Translations under genes and position numbers: made by a program
Shown here: positions 39,391-47,065 of the stretch, in pieces
How positions within the stretch are numbered: position 1 is the stretch's first letter
How the letters are laid out: every line of letters begins with the position of its first letter
The notes under the pieces: model-generated
The model's input: the letters and a program-made list of their open reading frames with translations, nothing else
The model's database searches: none
What the model was told of the DNA's origin: nothing
Assembly (NCBI GenBank): GCA_005502915.1
Contig: SCMT01000020.1
Coordinates: 1-64,000 of the forward strand
Length of the DNA stretch: 64,000 bases
DNA from: Lysobacteraceae bacterium 2PB
GTDB taxonomy: Bacteria > Pseudomonadota > Gammaproteobacteria > Xanthomonadales > Xanthomonadaceae
Reading direction: 5' to 3'

Positions 39391-39444
39391 TTTCCGATCA
39401 AGGGCAATCACAAGGCGGCCGGCTTCATGCCGGCCGCTTTTTTT
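38452..39444 (+). repeat. 993-bp direct repeat, copy A (FG-GAP domain plus terminator)
   Basis: From GGCGGCAAGGTTCGCAACGA to the T-run after the stop codon. Copy B is at 43596-44588, offset 5144 bases. Comparison by eye shows five mismatches: three silent or non-coding, and two protein changes in copy B (NTNWK to NTSWK; NGDGRED to NGDSRED). The repeat covers six FG-GAP units, stop codon, and terminator. Confidence 0.95.
39415..39444 (+). terminator. Rho-independent terminator, copy A
   Basis: GCGGCCGGC / GCCGGCCGC stem of nine bases with a TTCAT loop, then seven T. It ends the metalloprotease transcript and is repeated identically after the gene at 40821. Confidence 0.93.
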
Positions 39445-39513
39445 ACCAGGACTAATGTGCAAAATCGGGGCTTTGCCGGTACCCAAGAACGCCCCCCTCC
39501 GCCCTTCTTTTTT

Positions 39514-40423
39514 GGTTCTTCACCCAAGTCCGGGGAATGCCGCCCGGATCTTGAGGAAGACATAGGCGTCGTCTCGGAAGCCGTAGGCCACTCGCTTGAT
39601 GACCTTGATCTTGTTGTTGATACCCTCGACCAGGTTGGTGCCCAGCGGCCAGCGGCCAGCGGCAGTGGGCGAGGATTCCTGGCAGGCAAGGTTCCAGGCA
39701 GTGGGCGAAATGGCGCAGCAGCTGCAGGCCGCTGCACAGTGCTTAGCGCTTCCAGCTATTCCAGGCCTTCCGTCGACCGCGGCCGACCCACAGCACCCGC
39801 TTGCGCTCCGGATCAATGATGACCGTCGCGTAGCGATGCCCCCTCTGGATCGCGAACTCGTCCATCGCCAGCATCCGCACGCCGTCCAGTTCCGGCGGAC
39901 CCAGCGTGCGCTGCATCTGGCGGAAATCGATCGCCTTGGCCGTTTTCCAGTCCAGACCATGCCAGACAGCCGCGTGGCGCACGGATGCTACGGTGCAGAA
40001 GCGGGCCAAGCTCCTTGCCAAGCGCCGGGTCACACGCGCATGTAGCTCCAGCCAGTCCAGGCGCTCGAGCCGCGGCCCGCAGCGCGGACAGGCCAATCAC
40101 AACCGCGGAATGCGCAGTTCCACGGGGTCGTCAAAGACCGGCAAGTCCCGGATCCGCCGATAGTTGCGGTCATGGACCGCAGCGACGCATTCACCGCAGC
40201 CACTGCACAACCGCGTTCGCCGCGTCTCGGGGTCAAGCTCGATGACCAGCCAGCGGCGCGCCCCGCGCTGCTCGTATCTTCATCCCGAAACGCGATACCC
40301 CACCCAGCCACCCAGCCGGGAAATACAATCCCCGTCGGCCACGGCCGGCCCCCATTTGTTGCCTAGACAACGACAAGTTGGCCGGGTCGGCCGTGCGCCA
40401 CTCCCTCAGTTGGGAGAAGAACC
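39514..40423 (-). mobile_element. Decayed ISL3-family insertion sequence
   Basis: A 910-bp element bounded by imperfect inverted repeats: GGTTCTTCACCCAA at 39514-39527 and its complement (TTGGGAGAAGAACC) at 40410-40423, 13 of 14 positions matching. TTCTTTT sequence borders both ends (39505-39511 and 40424-40430), suggesting a target duplication with some T slippage. Inside is a transposase pseudogene on the minus strand. Intact ISL3 elements are usually 1.3-1.5 kb, so an internal deletion is likely. It lies between the two 993-bp repeats. Confidence 0.85.
39520..40311 (-). pseudogene. Broken ISL3-family transposase
   Basis: Fragments of an ISL3 transposase occur in different frames. N-terminal: LVIELDPETRRTRLCSGCGE and DRNYRRIRDLPVFDDPVELR, then an in-frame TGA near 40095. 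Middle: CPRCGPRLERLDWLELHARV, then DGVRMLAMDEFAIQRGHRYA with the catalytic DEF motif and VIIDPERKRVLWVGRG. C-terminal: LVEGINNKIKVIKRVAYGFR and DDAYVFLKIRAAFPG in another frame. About 130 residues are missing between the middle and C-terminal parts. The element is inactive. Confidence 0.9.
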
Positions 40424-40820
40424 TTCTTTTGGTCAGTCACCGCACGGGATCTCCACCGCCTCGAGCCGAGCGAATCTCCAGGGCAAGGCCATAACCGTTT
40501 CCTTCGGAGATGGCTTCCACTGTCCGGCTTCCGCTACTTCATGCGATTGGCATCGACGGGTAAACCAATGCCCCATCCGGTCCCTCACGCCTACGGAGGG
40601 CACTTACCCCACCCTGCCCATGCATCCGATCCGTGATTCCCGTCTTGTTTCACGGTGCGGGCATGCCAGATCGTCATGTCAGACTTTGTCCTCTTGACGC
40701 CTCCGGGGTTTAGGATAAGTTCGGGGAAAGACCGTCAGGGACGATGCGTACCGGGAGCCAGGGATCCGTCCGGCCGCCCGCGCCCCGTTCGATGTCCATC
40801 TCCACTTCCAGCAGACCGCC
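40424..40820. other. Intergenic region upstream of the beta-propeller protein
   Basis: About 400 bases with no gene I can support. The sequence is not repetitive; frames on both strands lack family resemblance. A promoter for the downstream gene is expected but no clear -35/-10 pair stands out. Confidence 0.4.
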
Positions 40821-43800
40821 ATGTCCTTCCATCTCAGAAACACCGTCATCGGCACCGCGTTGCTGACGACCGTCATCGCCGGCACGCTGTTCGCGGCCAC
40901 GCCGTCCTCCGAGCCCAACGCGCAGTCCCGTGCGCAGCCCCGGATCAAGAAGGTGAAGGATGGCGATGATCCGGGGGCCCGCGCCCGCTGGATGGACGAG
41001 TGGTACAACGAGAACTACCAGCGCACCGGCACGAAGATCAACCGGAATGCCGCGCACCGCGGCCTGTGGTCGCTGCAGTACCAGCGCTACATCATGGATG
41101 CCGCTCAGCGCGAGCGCCAACGTCATGCGGCGAAGATGCCGCTGGCTTCGTCCAAGGCGATGCTGGCCGGCGTCCCGCTCCTTGCCCGTGCTCCCGGTGA
41201 CGCACTCAGCCGCGACCTGCGGTGGACGAACATCGGCCCCACACGCGCCAACTTCATCCGCAACGGCGTGACCCTGAACGTCACTGACTCCGGCCGCATC
41301 AACGAGATCCTCACCCACCCGACCAACCCGAACATCATCTACATCGCGCCTTCGGGCGGCGGCCTGTGGAAGACGACGGACGGCGGCGCCTCCTGGCAGG
41401 CCAAGACCGAGACCCTCGGCTCGCTGTCGGTCGGCGCGGTGGCGATGGATCCGAACAACCCCGAGACGCTGTACCTCGGCCTGGGCGACCCCTTCGACGG
41501 CACCGGCCTGGGCATCGTCAAGATGACCGCCGGCGGCGACAAGTGGGAGGCGCCGAAATTCCTCGGCACATCGACCTCGATCCGCGACATCCTGGTCGCC
41601 CCCGGCAATTCCAACATCGTCCTGGTCGCGACCGACCGGGGCCTCTACCGCTCGATCGACGCAGGCGCCACATACAGCCAGATCGCGATCAACACCGGCG
41701 TGAATGAAACGCCGGCGACCTGGTCGATTGCCTGGGGCGGCGGCAACACGATCGTACTCGCGCTGGAAGCGGCGCCCAGCCAGTCGACGAGCGCACCGGG
41801 CCTGCGCCAGGGACAGATCTGGCGTTCGACCGACAACGGTGCGACCTGGACCCGTGGCAACGGCGTCACCCACTCGGCGGGCGTCAACCGGATCGCACTG
41901 GCTTCGGCGCCCTCGAACCGCTCGGTGATGTATGCGCTGGCAGCCAAGCCGCGCCCGGGATCGCCGAACACGACCAAGGACTTCGCCGACATCTTCAAGT
42001 CGACCGACGGCGGCGCGAACTGGAGCAGCGTCGGCCGCACGGCCGTGGGTGATGCCAAGCCCTACACCAATCCGAACGAGGATTCGAGCAGCCTCGAAGG
42101 CATCTTCAACGGCCAGGGCTGGTACGACCTGATGGCGGTCGTCGATCGCACCAATCCCGATGTCGCATATTTCGGCGGCGCCCTGCTGTCCGCGAAGACC
42201 AGCGATGGCGGCAACACCTACACCATCATCAGCGACTGGCTGGCCGATTTCGGCCTGCCTTACGTGCACGCCGACTTCCACAGCGCGCACATGGCCAGCG
42301 ACGGCAAGCTGTACTTCGGCACCGACGGCGGCATCTTCATGAGCGCCAACGGCGGCACCAGCTTCACGCACACGCTCAACGAAGGCATCGTCTCGCACCT
42401 GGTCTACAACGTCTGTTCGTCGCCGGCCAACACCGATCGCGTGCTGATCGGCCTGCAGGACAACGGCACACGCCTGCGCGAGACCAACACCAGCGTGTTC
42501 AACCAGGTGATCGGCGGCGACGGCTTCGGCTGCAACGTGAATCGCAGCAATGCCAACCAGATGATCGGCACGGTGCAGTACCTCCGGATCCGCCGCAGCC
42601 TCGACGGCGGCAACACGTTCCTGAATGCATGCACCGGGCTTCCGGGTTGCGGCTCCAGCACCACGCATGCGGATGCGCCCTTCCGCGTCTATATCGCCCC
42701 CTGGGAGGGCGATGCCACCGGCAATACCTTGTTCACCTTCAACAACAAGGGCGTCTACCGCACGACGGACTATGCCGCCAACTGGACGGCGCTGGGAACG
42801 ACCGGTCTGCCTGCCGACCTGTTCATCCGCGGCGTCGGCGTGGCCAGGACCGGCGTGGGCACGCCCAACAGCAGCAACGTGGTCGGCATCGTGGCCAACA
42901 GCGGGCGCGTGTTCCTCACCAGTGATGGCGGTGCGAACTGGACGCAGGCCGGCGCGCTCCCGAACAACGGCCTGTCGACCAGCTCGATCGCCTTCGATCC
43001 GGTCGATCGCAACATCGTCTACGTGACCTCCGTCGCGCCGGACTCGACCCGCAGCCACATCTGGCGCAGCACCAACTTCGGCCAGACCTGGGCAGCGATC
43101 GACGTCAACAACGGCTTCCCCTTCGGCATCCCGGTGAACATGGTCACCGTCGATCCGGTGGTGCGGACCACGTTGTACGCGGCGACGCACCTGGGCGTGT
43201 ACCGCTCGCTCGACAGCGGCTCGAACTGGGAACGCCTCGGCGCCTTCCTGCCGCTGGTGAACGTCATGGACATCACCGTCTCGCAGAACGGCAACCAGGT
43301 CCGCGCCGCGACCTATGGCCGCGGCGTCTGGGAGCTGTCGGCCGTGGGCAACAACGCCGTGCCGACGGCGAACTTCACCACATCCACCAGCCAGCTGACC
43401 GCCAGCTTCACCGACACCTCGACCGACAGCGACGGCAGCATCGTCCGCCGCCTCTGGAACTTCGGCGACGGCGTCAGCGCCTCCAGCACCAATCCCAGCC
43501 ACACCTACGCCTCACCCGGCACCTACACCGTCACGCTGACGGTCACCGACAACGGCGGCTACAGCCATACCAAGACGGCGCAGGTGGTCATCGGCGGCGG
43601 CAAGGTTCGCAACGATTTCAACGGTGACGGTCGTTCGGAGATCTACTGGCGCGAGAACAGCACGGGCGAAAGCTACATCTGGACGCTCAACGGCACTGCA
43701 GTCACCGCAGCTGCCAGCGTGCATCGGGAAGCCGACCTCGGCTGGCGTGTGGTGGGTACCGGCGACTTCAACGCCGATGGCAGGACGGATGTGTTCTGGC

Positions 43801-44534
43801 GTCACAGCACGACCGGTGCGACCTACATCCACCTGATGAACGGCATGGCCAAGCTGCCGGGCTCCGGTGGCTCCCAGACGGTGCCCGACCAGACCTGGCA
43901 GATCGTCATGTTCGGCGATTTCGACGGCAACGGCAGTTCGGATGTCTACTGGCGCAACACGACCACCGGCCAGTGTCTGGTGTGGTACATGCAGGGGTTG
44001 CTGCCGTCGCGCACAGCGATCGTGTACACGGCGCCCGCAGAGTGGAAGACCATCGGCGCCGGCGACTTCAACGGTGACGGTGTGTCCGATGTGCTGTGGC
44101 ACAACAGCACCACCGGCGAGGTCTACGTGCACCGCATGTCGAGCACGGGCATCAATCCGACCGGGACCGGTTCCCTGGGCCGGGTCGCCGACCTGAACTG
44201 GGAGATCGTGGCGACCGGCGATTTCAACGGAGATGGCAAGAGCGACCTCTTCTGGCGCAACAAGGTCAGCGGCGGCAACATCGTCTGGACCATCGACGGG
44301 ACGAGCGTCAGTTCGATCGCGCAGTCCAGCGTGGTGCCGGACACCAGCTGGAAGGTGGTGTCCAGCGGCGACTACAACGGGGATAGTCGTGAAGACATCT
44401 TCTGGCGCCACAGCGGGAACGGATCGAACTACATCCACCTGCTCAACGGTGCGACGCTGCTTGGCGGCAGCGGGGGCACCTCGGGCGTGCCCAACACCAA
44501 CTGGCAGGTGGCAGGTGGCGCCACAAGCCACTGA
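40821..44534 (+). CDS. Exported beta-propeller (sortilin/BNR-like) protein with PKD and FG-GAP domains
   Basis: 1237 residues. Signal peptide IGTALLTTVIAGTLFAA. Residues ~130-830 contain BNR/sortilin-type repeats: GGGLWKTTDGGASW, GLYRSIDAGATYSQI, IFKSTDGGANWSSVG, GVYRTTDYAANWTALG and VFLTSDGGANWTQAG, building one or two propellers as in VPS10/xyloglucanase folds. A PKD domain follows (FTDTSTDSDGSIVRRLWNFG, SHTYASPGTYTVTLTVTDNG), then the same six FG-GAP units as in the metalloprotease. No catalytic residues can be assigned, so polysaccharide binding or hydrolysis is only a possibility. The fusion point to FG-GAP is exactly the start of the 993-bp repeat. Confidence 0.92.
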   Translation: MSFHLRNTVIGTALLTTVIAGTLFAATPSSEPNAQSRAQPRIKKVKDGDDPGARARWMDEWYNENYQRTGTKINRNAAHRGLWSLQYQRYIMDAAQRERQRHAAKMPLASSKAMLAGVPLLARAPGDALSRDLRWTNIGPTRANFIRNGVTLNVTDSGRINEILTHPTNPNIIYIAPSGGGLWKTTDGGASWQAKTETLGSLSVGAVAMDPNNPETLYLGLGDPFDGTGLGIVKMTAGGDKWEAPKFLGTSTSIRDILVAPGNSNIVLVATDRGLYRSIDAGATYSQIAINTGVNETPATWSIAWGGGNTIVLALEAAPSQSTSAPGLRQGQIWRSTDNGATWTRGNGVTHSAGVNRIALASAPSNRSVMYALAAKPRPGSPNTTKDFADIFKSTDGGANWSSVGRTAVGDAKPYTNPNEDSSSLEGIFNGQGWYDLMAVVDRTNPDVAYFGGALLSAKTSDGGNTYTIISDWLADFGLPYVHADFHSAHMASDGKLYFGTDGGIFMSANGGTSFTHTLNEGIVSHLVYNVCSSPANTDRVLIGLQDNGTRLRETNTSVFNQVIGGDGFGCNVNRSNANQMIGTVQYLRIRRSLDGGNTFLNACTGLPGCGSSTTHADAPFRVYIAPWEGDATGNTLFTFNNKGVYRTTDYAANWTALGTTGLPADLFIRGVGVARTGVGTPNSSNVVGIVANSGRVFLTSDGGANWTQAGALPNNGLSTSSIAFDPVDRNIVYVTSVAPDSTRSHIWRSTNFGQTWAAIDVNNGFPFGIPVNMVTVDPVVRTTLYAATHLGVYRSLDSGSNWERLGAFLPLVNVMDITVSQNGNQVRAATYGRGVWELSAVGNNAVPTANFTTSTSQLTASFTDTSTDSDGSIVRRLWNFGDGVSASSTNPSHTYASPGTYTVTLTVTDNGGYSHTKTAQVVIGGGKVRNDFNGDGRSEIYWRENSTGESYIWTLNGTAVTAAASVHREADLGWRVVGTGDFNADGRTDVFWRHSTTGATYIHLMNGMAKLPGSGGSQTVPDQTWQIVMFGDFDGNGSSDVYWRNTTTGQCLVWYMQGLLPSRTAIVYTAPAEWKTIGAGDFNGDGVSDVLWHNSTTGEVYVHRMSSTGINPTGTGSLGRVADLNWEIVATGDFNGDGKSDLFWRNKVSGGNIVWTIDGTSVSSIAQSSVVPDTSWKVVSSGDYNGDSREDIFWRHSGNGSNYIHLLNGATLLGGSGGTSGVPNTNWQVAGGATSH

Positions 44535-44588
44535 TTTCCGATCAAGGGCAATCACAGGGCGGCCGGCTTCATGCCGGCCGCTTTTTTT
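43596..44588 (+). repeat. 993-bp direct repeat, copy B (FG-GAP domain plus terminator)
   Basis: Second copy of the repeat at 38452-39444, same orientation, about 99.5 percent identical by eye. The homology begins right after the PKD domain and ends at the T-run of the terminator. The sequences diverge abruptly at both borders, which points to recent duplication or gene conversion rather than slow divergence. Confidence 0.95.
44559..44588 (+). terminator. Rho-independent terminator, copy B
   Basis: Nine-base stem GCGGCCGGC / GCCGGCCGC with TTCAT loop and seven T, identical to the terminator after the metalloprotease gene. It separates the exported protein from the O-antigen locus. Confidence 0.93.
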
Positions 44589-44901
44589 GTGAAGTCCCCC
44601 CAATGGCGTCTGACATGGCCATGCGTCCTGCACGAAAATGAACGCAGGGCAAATCTGCCAGAAGACCGTCCTCGACCGCGCGCTCAGCCGAACGGAGTAA
44701 CCTCAGGCAATTCTGCCTGCCTAGCGACGCGAGGACCTCACTGGGACGGACAAAAGCCCCACTGGGCCAACCGGCAGGTCCAACGCCCCCGCAAGATGCT
44801 GACGCTGAAGCGCAGGCCATTTGCTGCGACAATGGCGCTTGGCTCTGCGCACGGCGGAAGTACCGCTGCGTACCTGCCAGAGACAGGATCCCCCACACGA
44901 C
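44589..44901. other. Leader region of the O-antigen locus
   Basis: About 310 bases between the terminator and wzm. No gene is seen. It contains the sequence TTGCTGCGACAATGG near 44820, which may be part of a promoter, but spacing cannot be judged. GC content falls from here on. Confidence 0.4.
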
Positions 44902-45717
44902 ATGACTGCACAAACCGCCAATCCGCTCGAAGCTTTCAGGACGGCCATCAAGCACCGTTACCTCATACAACAGCTTGTAGCCAAGGAACTTCGCAGCAAA
45001 TACCGCAAGTCCACGCTGGGCTTGGCATGGCTCATCATGAATCCGCTGCTCCTTGTAGGAGCTTATACGCTGGTGTTCGGGGTACTGCTGAAAGTGCGAT
45101 GGGGCGGGGCCAGTTCGACGCTGGAGTTCTCGCTGATTCTCCACGCTGGCGTCATGTTCTACATGTTCTTCTACGAAATCGTCTCACGGTCGGCCACGCT
45201 GATCTCGAACAATCAGTCGTTCGTGACAAAGATGGTCTTCCCGCTCGAAGTCTTTCCATGGGTCGTTGTGATCGTGGCCACGATCAACTTCCTTGTGACG
45301 CTTGCGGTCTGGACGGGCCTCAGCTGGGCAATTCGGGGGGCATTCCCGGCAGGCATCCTTTGGGTTCCCGTGGTCTTCATCCCTTTCGCACTTTTCTGCG
45401 CGGGCTCTTGCTGGTTTCTTTCTTCGCTCGCTGCTTACAAGCCGGATATCGAGCATGCACTGCCGGTGATTCTTCTGATGCTGATGTACATGTCCCCTCT
45501 GTTGTTTCCGGTTGAAAAGGCGTCGGACGCCTTCAGGATGGTCATCTCACTCAATCCTTTAACCTGGGTCCTCGAGAGCGCGAGGGGCGCTCTGATTTCG
45601 GGGCAACCGCCCAGCCTGGCTTATGCCGTGGCCGCCCCAGTGATCGGAATGGCGGCAACCTGGCTTGGCTATGCATCCTTCATCGGAAACAAGCGGGGAT
45701 TCGCCGATGTCTTCTGA
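44902..45717 (+). CDS. wzm: Polysaccharide ABC exporter, permease
   Basis: 271 residues, six membrane spans, ABC2 type. NPLEAFRTAIKHRYLIQQLV and KELRSKYRKSTLGLAWLIMN give the N-terminal interface helix and first span, typical of Wzm. It exports undecaprenyl-linked O-polysaccharide across the inner membrane with Wzt. The ATG at 44902 was chosen since it starts just before the conserved N terminus. The next gene starts inside its 3' end (11-base overlap), so the pair is translationally coupled. Confidence 0.94.
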   Translation: MTAQTANPLEAFRTAIKHRYLIQQLVAKELRSKYRKSTLGLAWLIMNPLLLVGAYTLVFGVLLKVRWGGASSTLEFSLILHAGVMFYMFFYEIVSRSATLISNNQSFVTKMVFPLEVFPWVVVIVATINFLVTLAVWTGLSWAIRGAFPAGILWVPVVFIPFALFCAGSCWFLSSLAAYKPDIEHALPVILLMLMYMSPLLFPVEKASDAFRMVISLNPLTWVLESARGALISGQPPSLAYAVAAPVIGMAATWLGYASFIGNKRGFADVF

Positions 45718-47059
45718 CGGCATACAGCCCCAAGTAGACGTTGATCCGCCTGTACTGATCGCAACAAAGATCAGCAAGCGGTACAGCTTCAGCCACCGGC
45801 ATGAGTGGAGCATGTTCGGATCGCATGAGGCACGGCAGGAAGATCCCGACAGTTACCTTGCGCTTGACGACATCAGCTTTGATATTCGTCGCGGGGAAAC
45901 GGTAGGGATTCTGGGCCGGAACGGCGCAGGAAAGAGCACACTGCTGCAGATCCTGACCGGCGTTCTGCAGCCGACAACCGGCACCGTGACGACAAGCGGG
46001 CGGGTCGGCGCACTATTGGAACTTGGGTCCGGGTTCAACCCTGAGCTTAGCGGCCGAGAAAACATGCATCTGTCTGCGGCAGTGCTCGGCATGTCGCGAA
46101 GGGAGGCCGAATCGAAAGCCTCGAGCATCGAAGCATTTGCGGATATAGGCACCTTCATCGACAAGCCGGTCAAGACCTACTCCAGCGGCATGCTGGTAAG
46201 GCTTGCGTTCTCGATCCAGGTGCACCTGGAGCCGGACATCCTGATCGTTGACGAGGCACTGAGCGTTGGCGACATGTTCTTCCAGCAGAAGTGCATAGCC
46301 AAGATACGGGAAATCATTTCACAGGGTGTCACCTTGCTGTTCGTATCGCATTCGATCAATGCTGTGAAAAGCATCTGCAGACGAGCGATCTTCCTTGACA
46401 AGGGCAGGATCGCGCTGGATGGACCGTCGGAACTGGTTTGCGAAACCTACCAGAACTCGATGTCCAGCACCTCGGACATCGACCTCAGGCATGCCGTGGA
46501 GCGCTTTTCGGAGGCGGCCTCCAACGAAGGGGTCCTTCGCGTGGAAGAACAGCATCCGCCCCAGACTCTGGATCAATCTCGATTCGAAGCCATCCTTTCC
46601 AGCCGATCAGGAGGCGGAGAAGTCCGCTTCACGGGTTTTGGCATCAGTCACAATGGAAAGACAGACGTGACGAGCCTTCAGAAGGCAGCACGAATCACAT
46701 TGATCCTGCAGTTCGAGGCAAGACAGGATATCGCCGAGGGGGCCGTGATCGGGCTCCTGGTGAGGGACGCCCACGGCGTCGACCTCGTCGCTTACAACAT
46801 GAATTTTTATGGGAAGCATCTTCCCCGCCTTGCAGCTGACCGTACGTACCAGCTCGAATTGGACGTGGAATTCCCTTTCGCCAAAGGGCGTTATTCGTTC
46901 CACTGCGGGATCAAACCCGCACACGACAGCGCCTATTTCTACGATCGCTGTTTCAATACAGCCGTGCTGGACATCGAAGAGAATCCCATCCAGTGGGGAG
47001 AGTACGGCGGGCGGCTTCTCGCCACTCCGCACGCGATGCGTCTTTCAGTGAAAAGATAA
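45707..47059 (+). CDS. wzt: Polysaccharide ABC exporter, ATPase with C-terminal glycan-binding domain
   Basis: 450 residues. The N-terminal ABC domain has Walker A GRNGAGKST (70-78), signature KTYSSGMLVRLAF, Walker B DILIVDEALSVGD and H-loop LLFVSHS. From about residue 300 a beta-sandwich of the Wzt-C type follows (GEVRFTGFGISHNGKTD, YSFHCGIKPAHDSAYFYDRC). Extended Wzt proteins use this domain to bind the non-reducing cap of the finished chain, so export depends on a terminator. The next gene is a candidate for that terminator. ATG at 45707 overlaps the wzm stop. Confidence 0.95.
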   Translation: MSSDGIQPQVDVDPPVLIATKISKRYSFSHRHEWSMFGSHEARQEDPDSYLALDDISFDIRRGETVGILGRNGAGKSTLLQILTGVLQPTTGTVTTSGRVGALLELGSGFNPELSGRENMHLSAAVLGMSRREAESKASSIEAFADIGTFIDKPVKTYSSGMLVRLAFSIQVHLEPDILIVDEALSVGDMFFQQKCIAKIREIISQGVTLLFVSHSINAVKSICRRAIFLDKGRIALDGPSELVCETYQNSMSSTSDIDLRHAVERFSEAASNEGVLRVEEQHPPQTLDQSRFEAILSSRSGGGEVRFTGFGISHNGKTDVTSLQKAARITLILQFEARQDIAEGAVIGLLVRDAHGVDLVAYNMNFYGKHLPRLAADRTYQLELDVEFPFAKGRYSFHCGIKPAHDSAYFYDRCFNTAVLDIEENPIQWGEYGGRLLATPHAMRLSVKR

Positions 47060-47065
47060 CTCTAT

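Noticed and set aside
37006-39486. Minus-strand frame opposite the metalloprotease, and its near copy at 43512-44633
   Set aside because: These look like paralogous genes only because the DNA repeat is shared; both are shadows of the FG-GAP coding strand.
40164-40697. Plus-strand frame over the ISL3 relic and the following spacer
   Set aside because: No resemblance to any family; it overlaps transposase remnants that are coherent on the minus strand.
40710-43502. 930-codon minus-strand frame opposite the beta-propeller gene
   Set aside because: Same artefact of GC-rich third positions. The plus frame has signal peptide, BNR repeats and PKD domain.
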